Shown here piece after piece: positions 44,113 through 54,487 of a stretch of DNA of 64,000 nucleotides. The DNA is taken from positions 5,760 through 69,759 of the forward strand of contig DATKAJ010000113.1 in NCBI GenBank assembly GCA_035498175.1. The letters run 5' to 3'. The notes under the pieces are model-generated. The model did no database searches. It was not told the origin of the DNA and saw only the letters and a program-made list of their open reading frames with translations. The position numbers and the translations under genes were made by a program. Origin of the DNA: JALORV01 sp035498175. Lineage in GTDB: Bacteria; Pseudomonadota; Gammaproteobacteria; Burkholderiales; Burkholderiaceae_F. How positions within the stretch are numbered: the stretch's first letter is position 1; every line of letters starts with the position of its first letter.

Positions 44113-45058
44113 GTTCGTCCCTCAACCCGGCATACAACGCGTCGAACACTGACATCGAGGCGCCGAGCAGCGCGTCGTCATCGTTGTGCTGTGACTGCAG
44201 GCCGCGGATCAGCGCTTCGAGGCCGGCCGCCTCCTCGCTGGCGGCGCCGCCGACGTCAATGTAGTGCACGGCTTCGCCGAGCTTGCGCAGCGCCTCGTCG
44301 CCGTCGAGCCCGAAGCTCGTCGCGATCACCTCGAAGGTGACCTTGCCGTCGACATGGCTGAAAGTGGCGCCATCAAAGTCGTAGCCGAGCGCGCCCTTCG
44401 GCATACGCACCGTCGACTTCAGCCAGACGAAGCGCGGGGCGCGATCGATGAAGCGCGCGATCAGCCACGCGCTGGCGAGCCGGTCGACCCACGGACGGGC
44501 GCGCGTCGCCCACGTCCGGCGCTGGTATTCGGCAGGCTCGCGCGCCTCGATCCGTCCGGCGACCTCGGTCCGCGGCTCGCCCGGCGACCAGCGGGCCTCG
44601 CACGCGGCGCGCAGTTCCTCGAGGGCCGTCGCTGCTGATACGGCGCGCGCATCGGCGAAGAAATCGATCGACTGCAGCGCGTCGAGCCGTTGGGTCAGGG
44701 AGCGCAGCAGGCGACGCCCAGCCACTTCGGTGGCCGAGCGCAGTGCCCGTCGCTGCCGCGCCAGCCCGACCTCGAACGCCTTGTAGTCCGCCGAGCGATC
44801 GAACAGCGCTTCGAACTGCACCTGCTGCTCACGGTCGCGCGCTGAGAGTTCCAGGCGCGTGGCCTCGCCGCCCGCCTGCCGCACCTCGTCCGCCAGCGCC
44901 TCGAAGACACCGGCGCAACCGGGCCGGGCCGGCAGCAGATAGACCCCGTCGCGCAACGCCCCGCAGCCGCTGGCCTTCAGCGCCCGCCAGATGCGCACGC
45001 GCACCGCGCTGGGCGAGGTCGGCAGCGTGAGCACGAGTGCGAGCCAATCACTGCTCAT
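44099..45058 (-). CDS. chrB: Chromate-resistance regulator ChrB
   Basis: ChrB, 319 residues, is a chromate-sensitive regulator. The start MSSDWLALVLTLPTSPSAVRVRIWRALKASGCGALRDGVYLLP is the conserved N terminus; the 21 residues upstream are coded by the AT-rich promoter region. The C-terminal half (from about RPWVDRLASAWLIARFID) is the domain found alone in the gene at 41951. It lies at the head of the operon, directly behind the AT-rich operator region. Confidence 0.92.
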   Translation of the reverse strand: MSSDWLALVLTLPTSPSAVRVRIWRALKASGCGALRDGVYLLPARPGCAGVFEALADEVRQAGGEATRLELSARDREQQVQFEALFDRSADYKAFEVGLARQRRALRSATEVAGRRLLRSLTQRLDALQSIDFFADARAVSAATALEELRAACEARWSPGEPRTEVAGRIEAREPAEYQRRTWATRARPWVDRLASAWLIARFIDRAPRFVWLKSTVRMPKGALGYDFDGATFSHVDGKVTFEVIATSFGLDGDEALRKLGEAVHYIDVGGAASEEAAGLEALIRGLQSQHNDDDALLGASMSVFDALYAGLRDERDGA

Positions 45059-45060
45059 GT

Positions 45061-45104
45061 AATAACTATTGCACACTGTAATAGTTATTGCAAATACTAT
45101 TTGC
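45061..45104. promoter_or_regulatory. AT-rich double operator-like dyads upstream of chrB
   Basis: Two adjacent inverted repeats lie immediately upstream of chrB. AATAACTATT (45061-45070) and AATAGTTATT (45080-45089) form a 10-bp inverted repeat with a 9-base spacer. GCAAATA-C-TATTTGC (45090-45104) is a second, perfect 7-1-7 dyad. The segment is far richer in A and T than the surrounding genome, and lies between chrB and the divergent EamA gene. It is a good candidate for ChrB binding and promoter sequences. Confidence 0.65.
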
Positions 45105-45195
45105 GACGACTCAAGACTCAATACTGGACGGGGACGAATACGTGTCTGAGCCTGGGGGCTTCCGCTACGCTCGAGCCCGACTACGAAGGCTGCGA

Positions 45196-46248
45196 ATGAC
45201 GCGACGGACGCCCATGCCTGCCCTCCGTGGCGGCCTGCTGGCGCTGCTGGCCGCCACGCTCTTCGGTATCAGCACACCGCTCATTCAGTTATTTGGGGCG
45301 AACCTGGGGGCTTTCGGCACGGCAGCGCTGCTCTATTCCGGCGCGGCGGCCGTCGGCGCCCTGTCGCGGCGGCCGGCTCATCTGGAAGCCCGGCTCGCGC
45401 GCTCGGACCTGTCCCGTCTGCTGGCAATAGCGGCGTTCGGCGCGATGCTCGGACCCACCGCGCTCGCCTGGGGACTGCAGCGCACGAGTGCGACCAGCGC
45501 GTCGCTGCTGCTGACGCTCGAGGCGCCCTTCACTGCACTTCTGGCCTGGTTGTTCTACCGGGAAGCGATGGATCGCCGCGTCCGGGGCGCGATGACTCTG
45601 CTCGTGGCCGGCGCGGCGCTGCTCGTGCTCGATACCGGCCACAGCGGCGACACGGCACTGCGGGGGCTGCTCGCGGTTCTGCTCGCCACCGCGGCGTGGA
45701 GTGCGGACAACGTCCTGTCACGCGCACTGGCCGAGCGCGATCCGGGCCGGGTCGTCCTGGCGAAATCAGCGCTCGGTGCCGCGGCGACCGCGCTTCTGGC
45801 GCTGGCGACGGGCGAGCCGGTGCCGACCGCGACCGCGGCTCTCGGCCTCTTCGTCGTCGGTGCAACCGGCTACGGTCTGAGCCTGCGCCTGTACCTGCTG
45901 GCCCAGCGCGCGTTCGGCGCAGCGCGCACGGGATCGGTGTTCGCCTTCGCGCCTTTCATCGGTGCGGCATTGGCCATCGGGCTCGGCGATCGTCCCACCG
46001 GCTGGCTACTCACCGCCGGCGGCGCACTGATGCTCGTCGGCATCGTGCTGCACCTCGCGGAGTCGCACGGTCACGAGCACGGGCACGCGGCGCTCGAGCA
46101 CGAGCACGCGCACCGCCACGACGATGGCCATCACGACCACGTCCACGAGCACATGCCGCAAGGCACGCACAGCCACCTGCATCGGCACGAACAGCTCCGC
46201 CACAGCCATGCGCACGTGCCGGACAGCCATCACCAGCATCGCCACTGA
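45196..46248 (+). CDS. EamA transporter with His-rich C-terminal tail
   Basis: A 350-residue DMT/EamA-family transporter. Ten membrane helices in two repeats span about residues 10-285. The C-terminal 60 residues are a His-rich tail that begins ESHGHEHGHAALEHEHAHRH and continues with HDDGHHDHVHEH and LRHSHAHVPDSHHQHRH. Such tails bind Ni, Co, Zn or Cu. Starts at 45196 or 45214 are possible. It is divergent from chrB and shares the AT-rich control region. A metal-export or metal-resistance function is inferred, with substrate unknown. Confidence 0.85.
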   Translation: MTRRTPMPALRGGLLALLAATLFGISTPLIQLFGANLGAFGTAALLYSGAAAVGALSRRPAHLEARLARSDLSRLLAIAAFGAMLGPTALAWGLQRTSATSASLLLTLEAPFTALLAWLFYREAMDRRVRGAMTLLVAGAALLVLDTGHSGDTALRGLLAVLLATAAWSADNVLSRALAERDPGRVVLAKSALGAAATALLALATGEPVPTATAALGLFVVGATGYGLSLRLYLLAQRAFGAARTGSVFAFAPFIGAALAIGLGDRPTGWLLTAGGALMLVGIVLHLAESHGHEHGHAALEHEHAHRHDDGHHDHVHEHMPQGTHSHLHRHEQLRHSHAHVPDSHHQHRH

Positions 46249-46284
46249 GGTCTTGTCCCCACCCGGCGCGGGGTCCGAGCCCAG

Positions 46285-48258
46285 TCAGGTTGCGCTACCG
46301 CGCCGCGCAAACTCCGCAAACCAGGCGAGGCTGGCGGGATTGGCCATCGCGTCGGCGTGCGCGACTTTCTCGAGCGGGTAGCCCAGCAGCAGGCGCTTGA
46401 TCGGCAGCTCCATCTTCTTGCCCGACAGCGTGCGCGGCACGTCGGCGATCGCAATGATCTCGTTCGGCACATGGCGCGCCGACAGCGCCTGACGGATGCG
46501 CTCCGCGATGCGCTGCGTGAGCGCGTCGTCGAGCGCGCTGCCCTCGCGCAGCACGACGAAGAGCAGCATCGTCGACTCGCGGCCGAGGTATTCGAGATCG
46601 ACGACGAGCGAATCGACGATCTCGGGCAAGGCTTCGACGGCGCGGTAGAGCTCCGCCGTTCCCATGCGGATGCCGTGCCGGTTGATGGTCGCGTCCGAAC
46701 GACCGTAGATGATTCCACCGACGGCCTCCGGCCGCGGCACCAGTCGCATCCAGTCACCATGGCGCCAGACACCCGGATAGGTGTCGAAGTAGCTCTCGTG
46801 ATAGCGGCGGCCGTCGGAGTCGTTCCAGAAATAAAGCGGCATCGAGGGAAACGGCTCGGCGCAGATGAGTTCGCCGACCTCGTCGAGCAGCGGACGGCCG
46901 GCATCGTCCCAGGCTTCGACTTTGAGTCCGAGCGCGCGGCATTGCATCTCACCGGCGTAGACCGGCAGCGTAGGCAGCCCCGTGAGGAACGCGCCGGCGA
47001 GATCGGTGCCGCCGGCGATCGACACCAGCCAGAGGTCGCGCTTTACGCGCTCGTACACCCAGCGATAGGCCTCGGCCGGCAACGGCGAGCCGGTCGAGCC
47101 CAGCGTGCGCAACGCCGACAGATCGGCAACTCGTACCGGCTCGATGCCTGCCTTGATGCAGCTCGCGAAATAGGCGGCACCGGCCCCGAAAAATGTCGCT
47201 CCTACCCGTTCGACGAAACGCCACAGCACCGTCAGGTCGGGCGTGCCGGGATGACCGTCGTATAGCACCGCGGTCGCGCCGGCGAGCAGGCCGCTCACCT
47301 GCACGTTCCACATGATCCAGCCGGTGGTCGTGTACCAGAAGAAGCGGTCGCGCGGCCCGATGTCGCGATGCAGGTGCACGCCCTTCATCATTTCCAGCAG
47401 CACGCCGGCGTGGCCGTGCACGATGGCCTTGGGCAGCCCGGTCGTGCCCGACGAATAGACGACCCAGAGCGGGTGATCGGCGGCGACCGGTTCCGTCTTC
47501 AGCAGTCCGCGCGAGGACAGCGCGTTCCAGTCGGTCGCGTCGGGAAAACGGCGTTCGTCGACTGAAGCCTCGAGGAGCGGCACGATGATCGTGTGCCGGA
47601 GCGTCGGCAACGCGGCTCGGATCTCCGCCAGCACCGGCACGCGGTCGAATGTCCGGCCGCCATAGCGATAGCCGTCGGCAGCGATCAACACCTTCGGTTC
47701 GATCTGGCAGAAGCGGTCGAGCACAGCGACGGGACCCATGTCGGGCGAGCAGACCGACCAGATCGCGCCAACGCTCGCGCAAGCGAGGAAGGCGACGATG
47801 GTTTCCGGCACGTTCGGCAGAATCGCCACGACGCGGTCGCCCGGCACCACACCACGCTCGCGCAGCGCCTCCGCGATGCGCGCCACGTCCCGCTGCAACT
47901 GCGACCACGAGACCTCGCGCAGGGCACCGTCCTCGCCGCCCGCAACGATGGCCGGCCCTTCGCGCAGATGCCGGAAGACCTGATCGACGACATTCAGCCG
48001 CGCTCCGACGAACCACTCGGCACCCGGCATCGTGCGCCGGCCGAGCACACGCTCGTAGGGCTGTGCCGCGCGGATGTCGAGGAACTGCCACAGCGCCGAC
48101 CAGAAGCCCTCGAGATCGGTCACCGACCATTGCCACAGCGCCTCGTAGTCCGCAAAGCGCAGGCCGCGCTCGCGTTCCAGCCATTGCAGGAACGCGGTGA
48201 CGTGGGCGCGACTGACTCTCTCGGGCGTCGGACGCCAGAGCGGTTGCGTGTCATTCAT
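46285..48258 (-). CDS. aacS: Acetoacetyl-CoA synthetase
   Basis: A 657-residue AMP-forming ligase that activates acetoacetate to acetoacetyl-CoA. The adenylation motif LWVVYSSGTTGLPKAIVHGHAG, TTGWIMWNVQVSGL, GGTDLAGAFLTGLP, and TLSGKKMELPIKRLLLGYPLE (catalytic Lys) are present. The N-terminal WRPTPERVSRAHVTAFLQWLE and the overall length are those of acetoacetyl-CoA synthetases. The start is MNDTQPLWRP; the frame upstream is not used. Role in ketone or PHB-linked metabolism is expected. Confidence 0.9.
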   Translation of the reverse strand: MNDTQPLWRPTPERVSRAHVTAFLQWLERERGLRFADYEALWQWSVTDLEGFWSALWQFLDIRAAQPYERVLGRRTMPGAEWFVGARLNVVDQVFRHLREGPAIVAGGEDGALREVSWSQLQRDVARIAEALRERGVVPGDRVVAILPNVPETIVAFLACASVGAIWSVCSPDMGPVAVLDRFCQIEPKVLIAADGYRYGGRTFDRVPVLAEIRAALPTLRHTIIVPLLEASVDERRFPDATDWNALSSRGLLKTEPVAADHPLWVVYSSGTTGLPKAIVHGHAGVLLEMMKGVHLHRDIGPRDRFFWYTTTGWIMWNVQVSGLLAGATAVLYDGHPGTPDLTVLWRFVERVGATFFGAGAAYFASCIKAGIEPVRVADLSALRTLGSTGSPLPAEAYRWVYERVKRDLWLVSIAGGTDLAGAFLTGLPTLPVYAGEMQCRALGLKVEAWDDAGRPLLDEVGELICAEPFPSMPLYFWNDSDGRRYHESYFDTYPGVWRHGDWMRLVPRPEAVGGIIYGRSDATINRHGIRMGTAELYRAVEALPEIVDSLVVDLEYLGRESTMLLFVVLREGSALDDALTQRIAERIRQALSARHVPNEIIAIADVPRTLSGKKMELPIKRLLLGYPLEKVAHADAMANPASLAWFAEFARRGSAT

Positions 48259-48405
48259 ATGAATTCGGCGCAGCATAAGGTGGCGCCCCGGACGCTGCCA
48301 CCGGCCGGTGCACGGGCCGCACCTGACCTGTGCAGATTCCCTCGTCACCCACGCAGGCGCCGGTCCCGATCTTGCAACGCTCACGACGCACCCGGAGACA
48401 CTGTC

Positions 48406-49383
48406 ATGAGCATGTCCAAGCACAGCTACCTGAGCCTCGGTCCGAGCGGCTTTCATCGCATCGCCTACACGGACTGGGGCGACGCCACGTCGCGGCATGT
48501 CGTCATCTGCGTGCACGGCCTGTCGCGCAATGGTCGCGACTTCGACTTCCTCGCGCGCGCGCTCGAATCGCGCTGCCGCGTGGTCTGTCCGGACGTCGTC
48601 GGGCGCGGCGACAGCGAATGGCTCGCCGACAAGTCCGGATACACCTTCGGCACCTATCTCGCCGATGCCGCGGCACTGATCGCACGCCTCACCACGCCGC
48701 CGCGAACGTCCTTTCTCGGCGAACTACATCGGCAATTGCGCACGCGGCTGGGCGAGACGCTGGCGCCGCAGCGGCTCGACTGGATCGGAACCTCGATGGG
48801 CGGGCTGATCGGCATGCTGCTCGCCGCCAAGCCAGGTTCGCCGATTCGGCGCCTGGTGCTCAACGACGTCGGACCGCTGGTGCCCTGGAACGCGCTGCTG
48901 CGCCTCAGTGCCACGGCGCACGCCACGCGATTCGCCGATCGCGGCGCCGCCGAGGCACAACTGCGGGAAGCATGCGCCCCGTTTGGTCTCGACCACGAAG
49001 CGCAGTGGACGCATCTGTTCGAGTACGGCATCGAGCAGGACGACGACGGCAGCTTCGTGCTGCGCTTCGACCCGGCGCTGGTGCAGCTGCAGCGCACGCC
49101 CGACCGCGAGCTGCCGCTCGGTCCGGATTTCCTGCGTGGCGTCGACGTGTGGAGCGCATGGGACGCGGTGACCTGCCCAGTGCTGGTGCTGCGCGGCGCC
49201 GAGTCGGACGTGCTGCTTCCCGACACGGTCGCGCGCATGCGCGCACGACCGAATGTGCACGTCGTGGAGTTCCCGGGAGTCGGCCACGCCCCGGCGCTGA
49301 TGAACGCGCTGCAGATCGGCGTCGTGCGCGAATTCCTGCTCGCCGGCGACGACGAGATCGCGAGGAGCGTCGAGCCGGGCTGA
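48406..49383 (+). CDS. Alpha/beta hydrolase
   Basis: A 325-residue alpha/beta hydrolase. It has the HG motif VVICVHGLSRNGRDFDFL, the nucleophile elbow DWIGTSMGGLIGMLL (Ser), and the catalytic His in FPGVGHAPALMN. The acid is probably in VLVLRGAESDVLLP. It starts at ATG 48406; a second ATG two codons later is possible. Substrate is unknown. It is divergent from aacS. Confidence 0.88.
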   Translation: MSMSKHSYLSLGPSGFHRIAYTDWGDATSRHVVICVHGLSRNGRDFDFLARALESRCRVVCPDVVGRGDSEWLADKSGYTFGTYLADAAALIARLTTPPRTSFLGELHRQLRTRLGETLAPQRLDWIGTSMGGLIGMLLAAKPGSPIRRLVLNDVGPLVPWNALLRLSATAHATRFADRGAAEAQLREACAPFGLDHEAQWTHLFEYGIEQDDDGSFVLRFDPALVQLQRTPDRELPLGPDFLRGVDVWSAWDAVTCPVLVLRGAESDVLLPDTVARMRARPNVHVVEFPGVGHAPALMNALQIGVVREFLLAGDDEIARSVEPG

Positions 49384-49416
49384 GCGTGCTGCTGTGGCGC
49401 GCGGCACAATGTGGCG

Positions 49417-49794
49417 ATGCCTGAACTGCTGTCGCAAGCGGCCGGCGGCGCTCCGTGGACGGTTGTCTGCCTCTGCGCCGAATGGTGCGGCACCTGCCGC
49501 GACTATCGCCGCGCATTCGCGGAGCGCGCGCGGCTGCGCGACGATGCCGCTCATATCTGGCTCGATATCGAGGACGAGAGCGACTGGCTGGGCGACCTCG
49601 ACCTGGAGACGCTGCCGACGCTGCTGGTGCTGCGCGGCGCGCAGCCGATGTTCTTCGGCGCTGTGTTGCCACACATGGATGTCATCGATCGCACGCTGCG
49701 CGCCCTGCGCGCTAACGGCCCCACCGGCGATCCCGTGCCCGCCGAATTCAGGGACGCGGTCGGTCGGGTGATCGAGGAGCTCGCGCGCGCCTGA
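49417..49794 (+). CDS. Thioredoxin-like protein
   Basis: A 125-residue protein of thioredoxin fold. The active site WTVVCLCAEWCGTCRDYRRAF has the WCGTC motif (CxxC), followed by HIWLDIEDESDWLGDLDLETLPTLLVLRGAQPMFFG, including the cis-Pro in LPTLLV. It is cytoplasmic. GTG at 49411 is an alternative start. It lies just downstream of the hydrolase and before the ABC-F gene. Confidence 0.85.
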   Translation: MPELLSQAAGGAPWTVVCLCAEWCGTCRDYRRAFAERARLRDDAAHIWLDIEDESDWLGDLDLETLPTLLVLRGAQPMFFGAVLPHMDVIDRTLRALRANGPTGDPVPAEFRDAVGRVIEELARA

Positions 49795-49832
49795 GTGCCG
49801 GCGCGGGCAGTGGCGCCTGCGACAATCGGCCG

Positions 49833-51635
<1,803 letters not shown>

Positions 51636-51648
51636 CTTGCTGCGGCCC

Positions 51649-51666
51649 CTCCCCCAGCCGGGGGAG
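51649..51666. terminator. GC hairpin between convergent genes
   Basis: A 7-bp stem CTCCCCC / GGGGGAG with an AGCC loop lies between the stop codons of the ABC-F gene and the convergent MBL gene. No T-run is seen, so it may be a weak or mRNA-end hairpin. Confidence 0.45.
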
Positions 51667-51674
51667 AGACGTGG

Positions 51675-52418
51675 CTACGCAGGCACCGCGTGCCGCTCTG
51701 CGAGACGCTCCGCAAGCCCGCGCAGCAGCGCCGCACCATCACCGCGGAACGCGCTGCCGTGCATGACCGCGAGCGTCGTCGGTCGCTCGCGCGCGATGCG
51801 CTCGAGGATCTGCGACGTGTCCGGCGCGTGCGCGTAGTAGTCCATCGGCGCGCGAAACGCCTCGCTCGGTCCGAGGATGTCCGATTCGGTGATCGGGGTC
51901 GCGCCGGCACCACCCTGGGTGAACAGGTCGCCGCAGAGGAACGTCCGTGTCGACAGCTCCATCATCAGCCCGCAGTCCCAGCCGTGCGGCATGTGCGGCG
52001 TGTCGAACCACCGCACGGAGTGGCGGCCCAGAGCCAGGACCTCCCGGTCGGCGAGCGCGCGGGCAGGGCGGTCCGCAACGTCGTTCGTCGAGACCATGGC
52101 CGCGATGCGGCCGCACACGGGCTCAGCCTGGGGTGCCACCACAAGCCACTCGTTCAGCGCGCCGCACTCGTCGGCCTCGAAGTGAGAGAAACCGACGTAG
52201 CGCAGGCGCGCGACCGGGATCAGCCGAGCCACCGCCTCGCGCACCAGCGCGAACATCCGCCGCGGCCCGGTGTGGAAGAGCAGAGGTGCCTCGTCGTCGA
52301 TCAGGTACTGGTTGAAATTGAAGCTGAAGCCGTCCGGCATCTGGACCGGCGTGTTGATGCGATAGATGCCCGCCGAGATCTCGTGGATGTTGGTGCCGGA
52401 CTGGGGATTGGTAATCAT
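51675..52418 (-). CDS. ODP-type metallo-beta-lactamase-fold protein
   Basis: A 247-residue metallo-beta-lactamase-fold protein of the flavodiiron/ODP kind. It has SHFEADECGALNEWL (the HxExD metal cluster, with E where the family usually has H after the D), DTPHMPHGWDCGLMMEL, LCGDLFTQGGAG and AVMHGSAFRGDGAALL. Such domains bind a di-iron centre and sense or reduce oxygen or nitric oxide. There is no flavodoxin part, so it is a sensor or a stand-alone oxidoreductase. It is divergent from the sigma gene at 52513 with a 94-bp gap. Confidence 0.8.
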   Translation of the reverse strand: MITNPQSGTNIHEISAGIYRINTPVQMPDGFSFNFNQYLIDDEAPLLFHTGPRRMFALVREAVARLIPVARLRYVGFSHFEADECGALNEWLVVAPQAEPVCGRIAAMVSTNDVADRPARALADREVLALGRHSVRWFDTPHMPHGWDCGLMMELSTRTFLCGDLFTQGGAGATPITESDILGPSEAFRAPMDYYAHAPDTSQILERIARERPTTLAVMHGSAFRGDGAALLRGLAERLAERHAVPA

Positions 52419-52512
52419 GGGAACCTCCTGATGGTTGGGACTGGGGATGTGTAACGAGGCGCCGGGTCGTTACACAACCTGTCTGTTGCCGCCACGGCCT
52501 TATCCTTCGGGA

Positions 52513-53085
52513 GTGCAGAATGCCTCCGCCAATCTGGGGCTCGACGACGCCGAGCTGGCACGCCGCATCGCTTCAGCGCCGGACGGAAGCGATGTCGCCG
52601 CCGAGACCGAGCTCTATCGCCGCCTTGCACCGCGGGTGCGCCTCTACGGCCTCAAGCACCTGCGCGATCGTCAGGCCGCGTCCGACCTTGCGCAGCAGGT
52701 GCTGCTGCTTACCCTCGAGCGCCTGCGTGCCGGCAAGCTGCGTGACGCCGAACAGCTCGTTTCCTTCGTGTTCGGCACCTGCCGGATGATGGTGCTCGAG
52801 CTGCGTCGCACTGGCGCACGACGCGAGCGGTTGCTCGAGTTGTACGCTGACGACGTGCCGATGGCCGATCCCGCGGCGACACCGCGGCTCGACCAGGCGC
52901 GCCTGGTCGACTGCCTCGAGCGCCTGCCCGAGCGCGAGCGCTCGGTGCTGGTGATGACTTTCTACGACGATCAACCGGCCCGGGAGGTCGGCGTCGCGCT
53001 CGGGCTGAGCGAGGGGAACGTGCGCGTGATCCGCCATCGCGGGATCGAGCGCCTGCGCGACTGCGTGACCGAAGGACTCCGATGA
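52513..53085 (+). CDS. ECF-type RNA polymerase sigma factor
   Basis: A 190-residue sigma-70 family factor. Region 2 (ELYRRLAPRVRLYGLKHLRDRQAASDLAQQVLLLTLERL) and region 4 (LERLPERERSVLVMTFYDDQPAREVGVALGLSEGNVRVIRHRGIERLRD) are present. The GTG start at 52513 is chosen because the region upstream is promoter sequence of the divergent MBL gene. The stop overlaps the next gene by four bases; that gene looks like its zinc-finger anti-sigma partner. Confidence 0.85.
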   Translation: MQNASANLGLDDAELARRIASAPDGSDVAAETELYRRLAPRVRLYGLKHLRDRQAASDLAQQVLLLTLERLRAGKLRDAEQLVSFVFGTCRMMVLELRRTGARRERLLELYADDVPMADPAATPRLDQARLVDCLERLPERERSVLVMTFYDDQPAREVGVALGLSEGNVRVIRHRGIERLRDCVTEGLR

Positions 53086-53669
53086 CCGCGCCGAGTTGCG
53101 CCGATCCGATCCCGCTCGCGACCCTGCTCGAGTACTGGCTCGGTGAGCTCGACGCGGCGCGCGAAGGCGAACTCGACGGGCACCTGCTCGGCTGCAGCCA
53201 TTGCAGCGCAAGTCTGCAGAGCCTGGTCGACCTCGCCGGGGGAGTCGGCGCAGCGGTGCGCGCGGGCGCCTTGGACGCAGTACTGAGCGACGCCTTCGTG
53301 CAGCGGCTCGCGGCTCGGGGATTGCGCCTGCGGCAGTACCACGTCCCGCACAATGGCAGTGTCCACTGCACGGTGGCGCCGGATGACGATCTGCTGATCA
53401 CGCGCCTAGCCGCACCACTTTTGGGGATCGAGCGGCTCGACCTCGAGCGCGTCGGCACGGGAGGCAGCTCAGACCTCGAACGCCTGTGCGATGTGCCGTT
53501 CGACGCCGCGGCCGGGGAAGTCGTCTTCACATTGCCGATGCAGCGCATCCGCGCGCTGCCCGAGACGACCGTGCGCATCCGGCTCATTGCCCCGGCACCG
53601 TCAGGCGAGCGTCTGGTCGGCGAGTACACGTTGCACCACCGACCCTATCAGTCGAGCGACGGCCACTGA
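53082..53669 (+). CDS. Zinc-finger-type anti-sigma factor
   Basis: A 195-residue protein with an N-terminal zinc-finger/HC2-type motif: LLEYWLGELDAAREGELDGHLLGCSHCSASLQSL, with HLLGCSHC giving the His-x3-Cys-x2-Cys ligands. No membrane segment is seen, so it would be a soluble anti-sigma. The C-terminal region is a beta-rich domain of unknown role. It overlaps the sigma gene by four bases. This pair may respond to redox or metals. Confidence 0.75.
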   Translation: MTAPSCADPIPLATLLEYWLGELDAAREGELDGHLLGCSHCSASLQSLVDLAGGVGAAVRAGALDAVLSDAFVQRLAARGLRLRQYHVPHNGSVHCTVAPDDDLLITRLAAPLLGIERLDLERVGTGGSSDLERLCDVPFDAAAGEVVFTLPMQRIRALPETTVRIRLIAPAPSGERLVGEYTLHHRPYQSSDGH

Positions 53670-53703
53670 GCCCGGTACAACGATCGAGCTGCCTGAATGA
53701 AAA

Positions 53704-53726
53704 CGGGCCGGCAATGCCGGCCCGTC
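53704..53726 (-). terminator. Terminator for leftward exported-protein gene
   Basis: A perfect 10-bp stem ACGGGCCGGC / GCCGGCCCGT with an AAT loop. On the minus strand it is followed by TTTTCATTC, so it terminates the gene ending at 53745. The opposite strand also ends here (anti-sigma stop at 53669). Confidence 0.8.
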
Positions 53727-53744
53727 CGCATTGGTCTTACCCGA

Positions 53745-54347
53745 TTACTTCTTCGGCGCAGCCGCGGGCGCCGCGGGCGCCGGGTCGACGGCCAGGGCGA
53801 CCGCTTCAGTGAACGTCGCTTCGACCTGGTCGCCCACCTTCACCAGCTTGAACTGATTCGGGTCACGCACCTTCAGGTCGACCGTGCGCTCGGGGCCCTT
53901 CAGTCGAATGGTCTGCTTCGCGGCATCGACAGCGATCACGTCGGCCACCACGGTCACCTGGCGCCCCGCCGCGCCGGCGGGCGTCTCGCCCGGCTTCGCG
54001 CCGACCGCGCCTTCGCGCACGACCTTCTCGCGAATCTGGCCACCGCCCTTCTTCAGTTCCAGCGTCAGCGCTTCGACGTATTTGACAACGACGAGGTCGC
54101 CGGCCTTGAGCTGGTCGAAATTCTTGACCGCGGGACCCGCCTGGAAGACGACTGAATTGCCTTCGGGTCCCTTCAGCGTCACGAGGCGCTTGGCCTTGTC
54201 GACGGCCGTGATCGTCGCAGTCAGCAGCTGCGTTTCAGCCACTGCCACCTTGCCCGGCTCGGACGCCACCACCGCCGCGCCCGTCTGCGCGTATGCAGTG
54301 CCGACGACCAGTGACGCGACGATGGCCGCGATGTACGACTTACGCAT
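53745..54347 (-). CDS. Exported protein with two related repeats
   Basis: A 200-residue exported protein with signal peptide MRKSYIAAIVASLVVGTAYAQ. The mature part has two related beta-rich units: TATITAVDKAKRLVTLKGPEGN and VVADVIAVDAAKQTIRLKGP (each with AVD-K and LKGPE), separated by a Gly/Ala linker. A Pro/Ala-rich tail ends APKK. No known family or catalytic residue is recognised. It is probably periplasmic and structural or ligand-binding. Confidence 0.7.
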   Translation of the reverse strand: MRKSYIAAIVASLVVGTAYAQTGAAVVASEPGKVAVAETQLLTATITAVDKAKRLVTLKGPEGNSVVFQAGPAVKNFDQLKAGDLVVVKYVEALTLELKKGGGQIREKVVREGAVGAKPGETPAGAAGRQVTVVADVIAVDAAKQTIRLKGPERTVDLKVRDPNQFKLVKVGDQVEATFTEAVALAVDPAPAAPAAAPKK

Positions 54348-54487
54348 GCTGCTCTCCCTCTGCCTGAGTTGGAAAAGTGTGCGGGCCGCACACGCGGCCG
54401 CAGGAACGGTCCCGGGTGACTGCGCCGAAACCGGAAGTTGCAATGCTACCGCGTTGCAGCAGCGGCCGTGAGAGCACGCCTCGGTGG

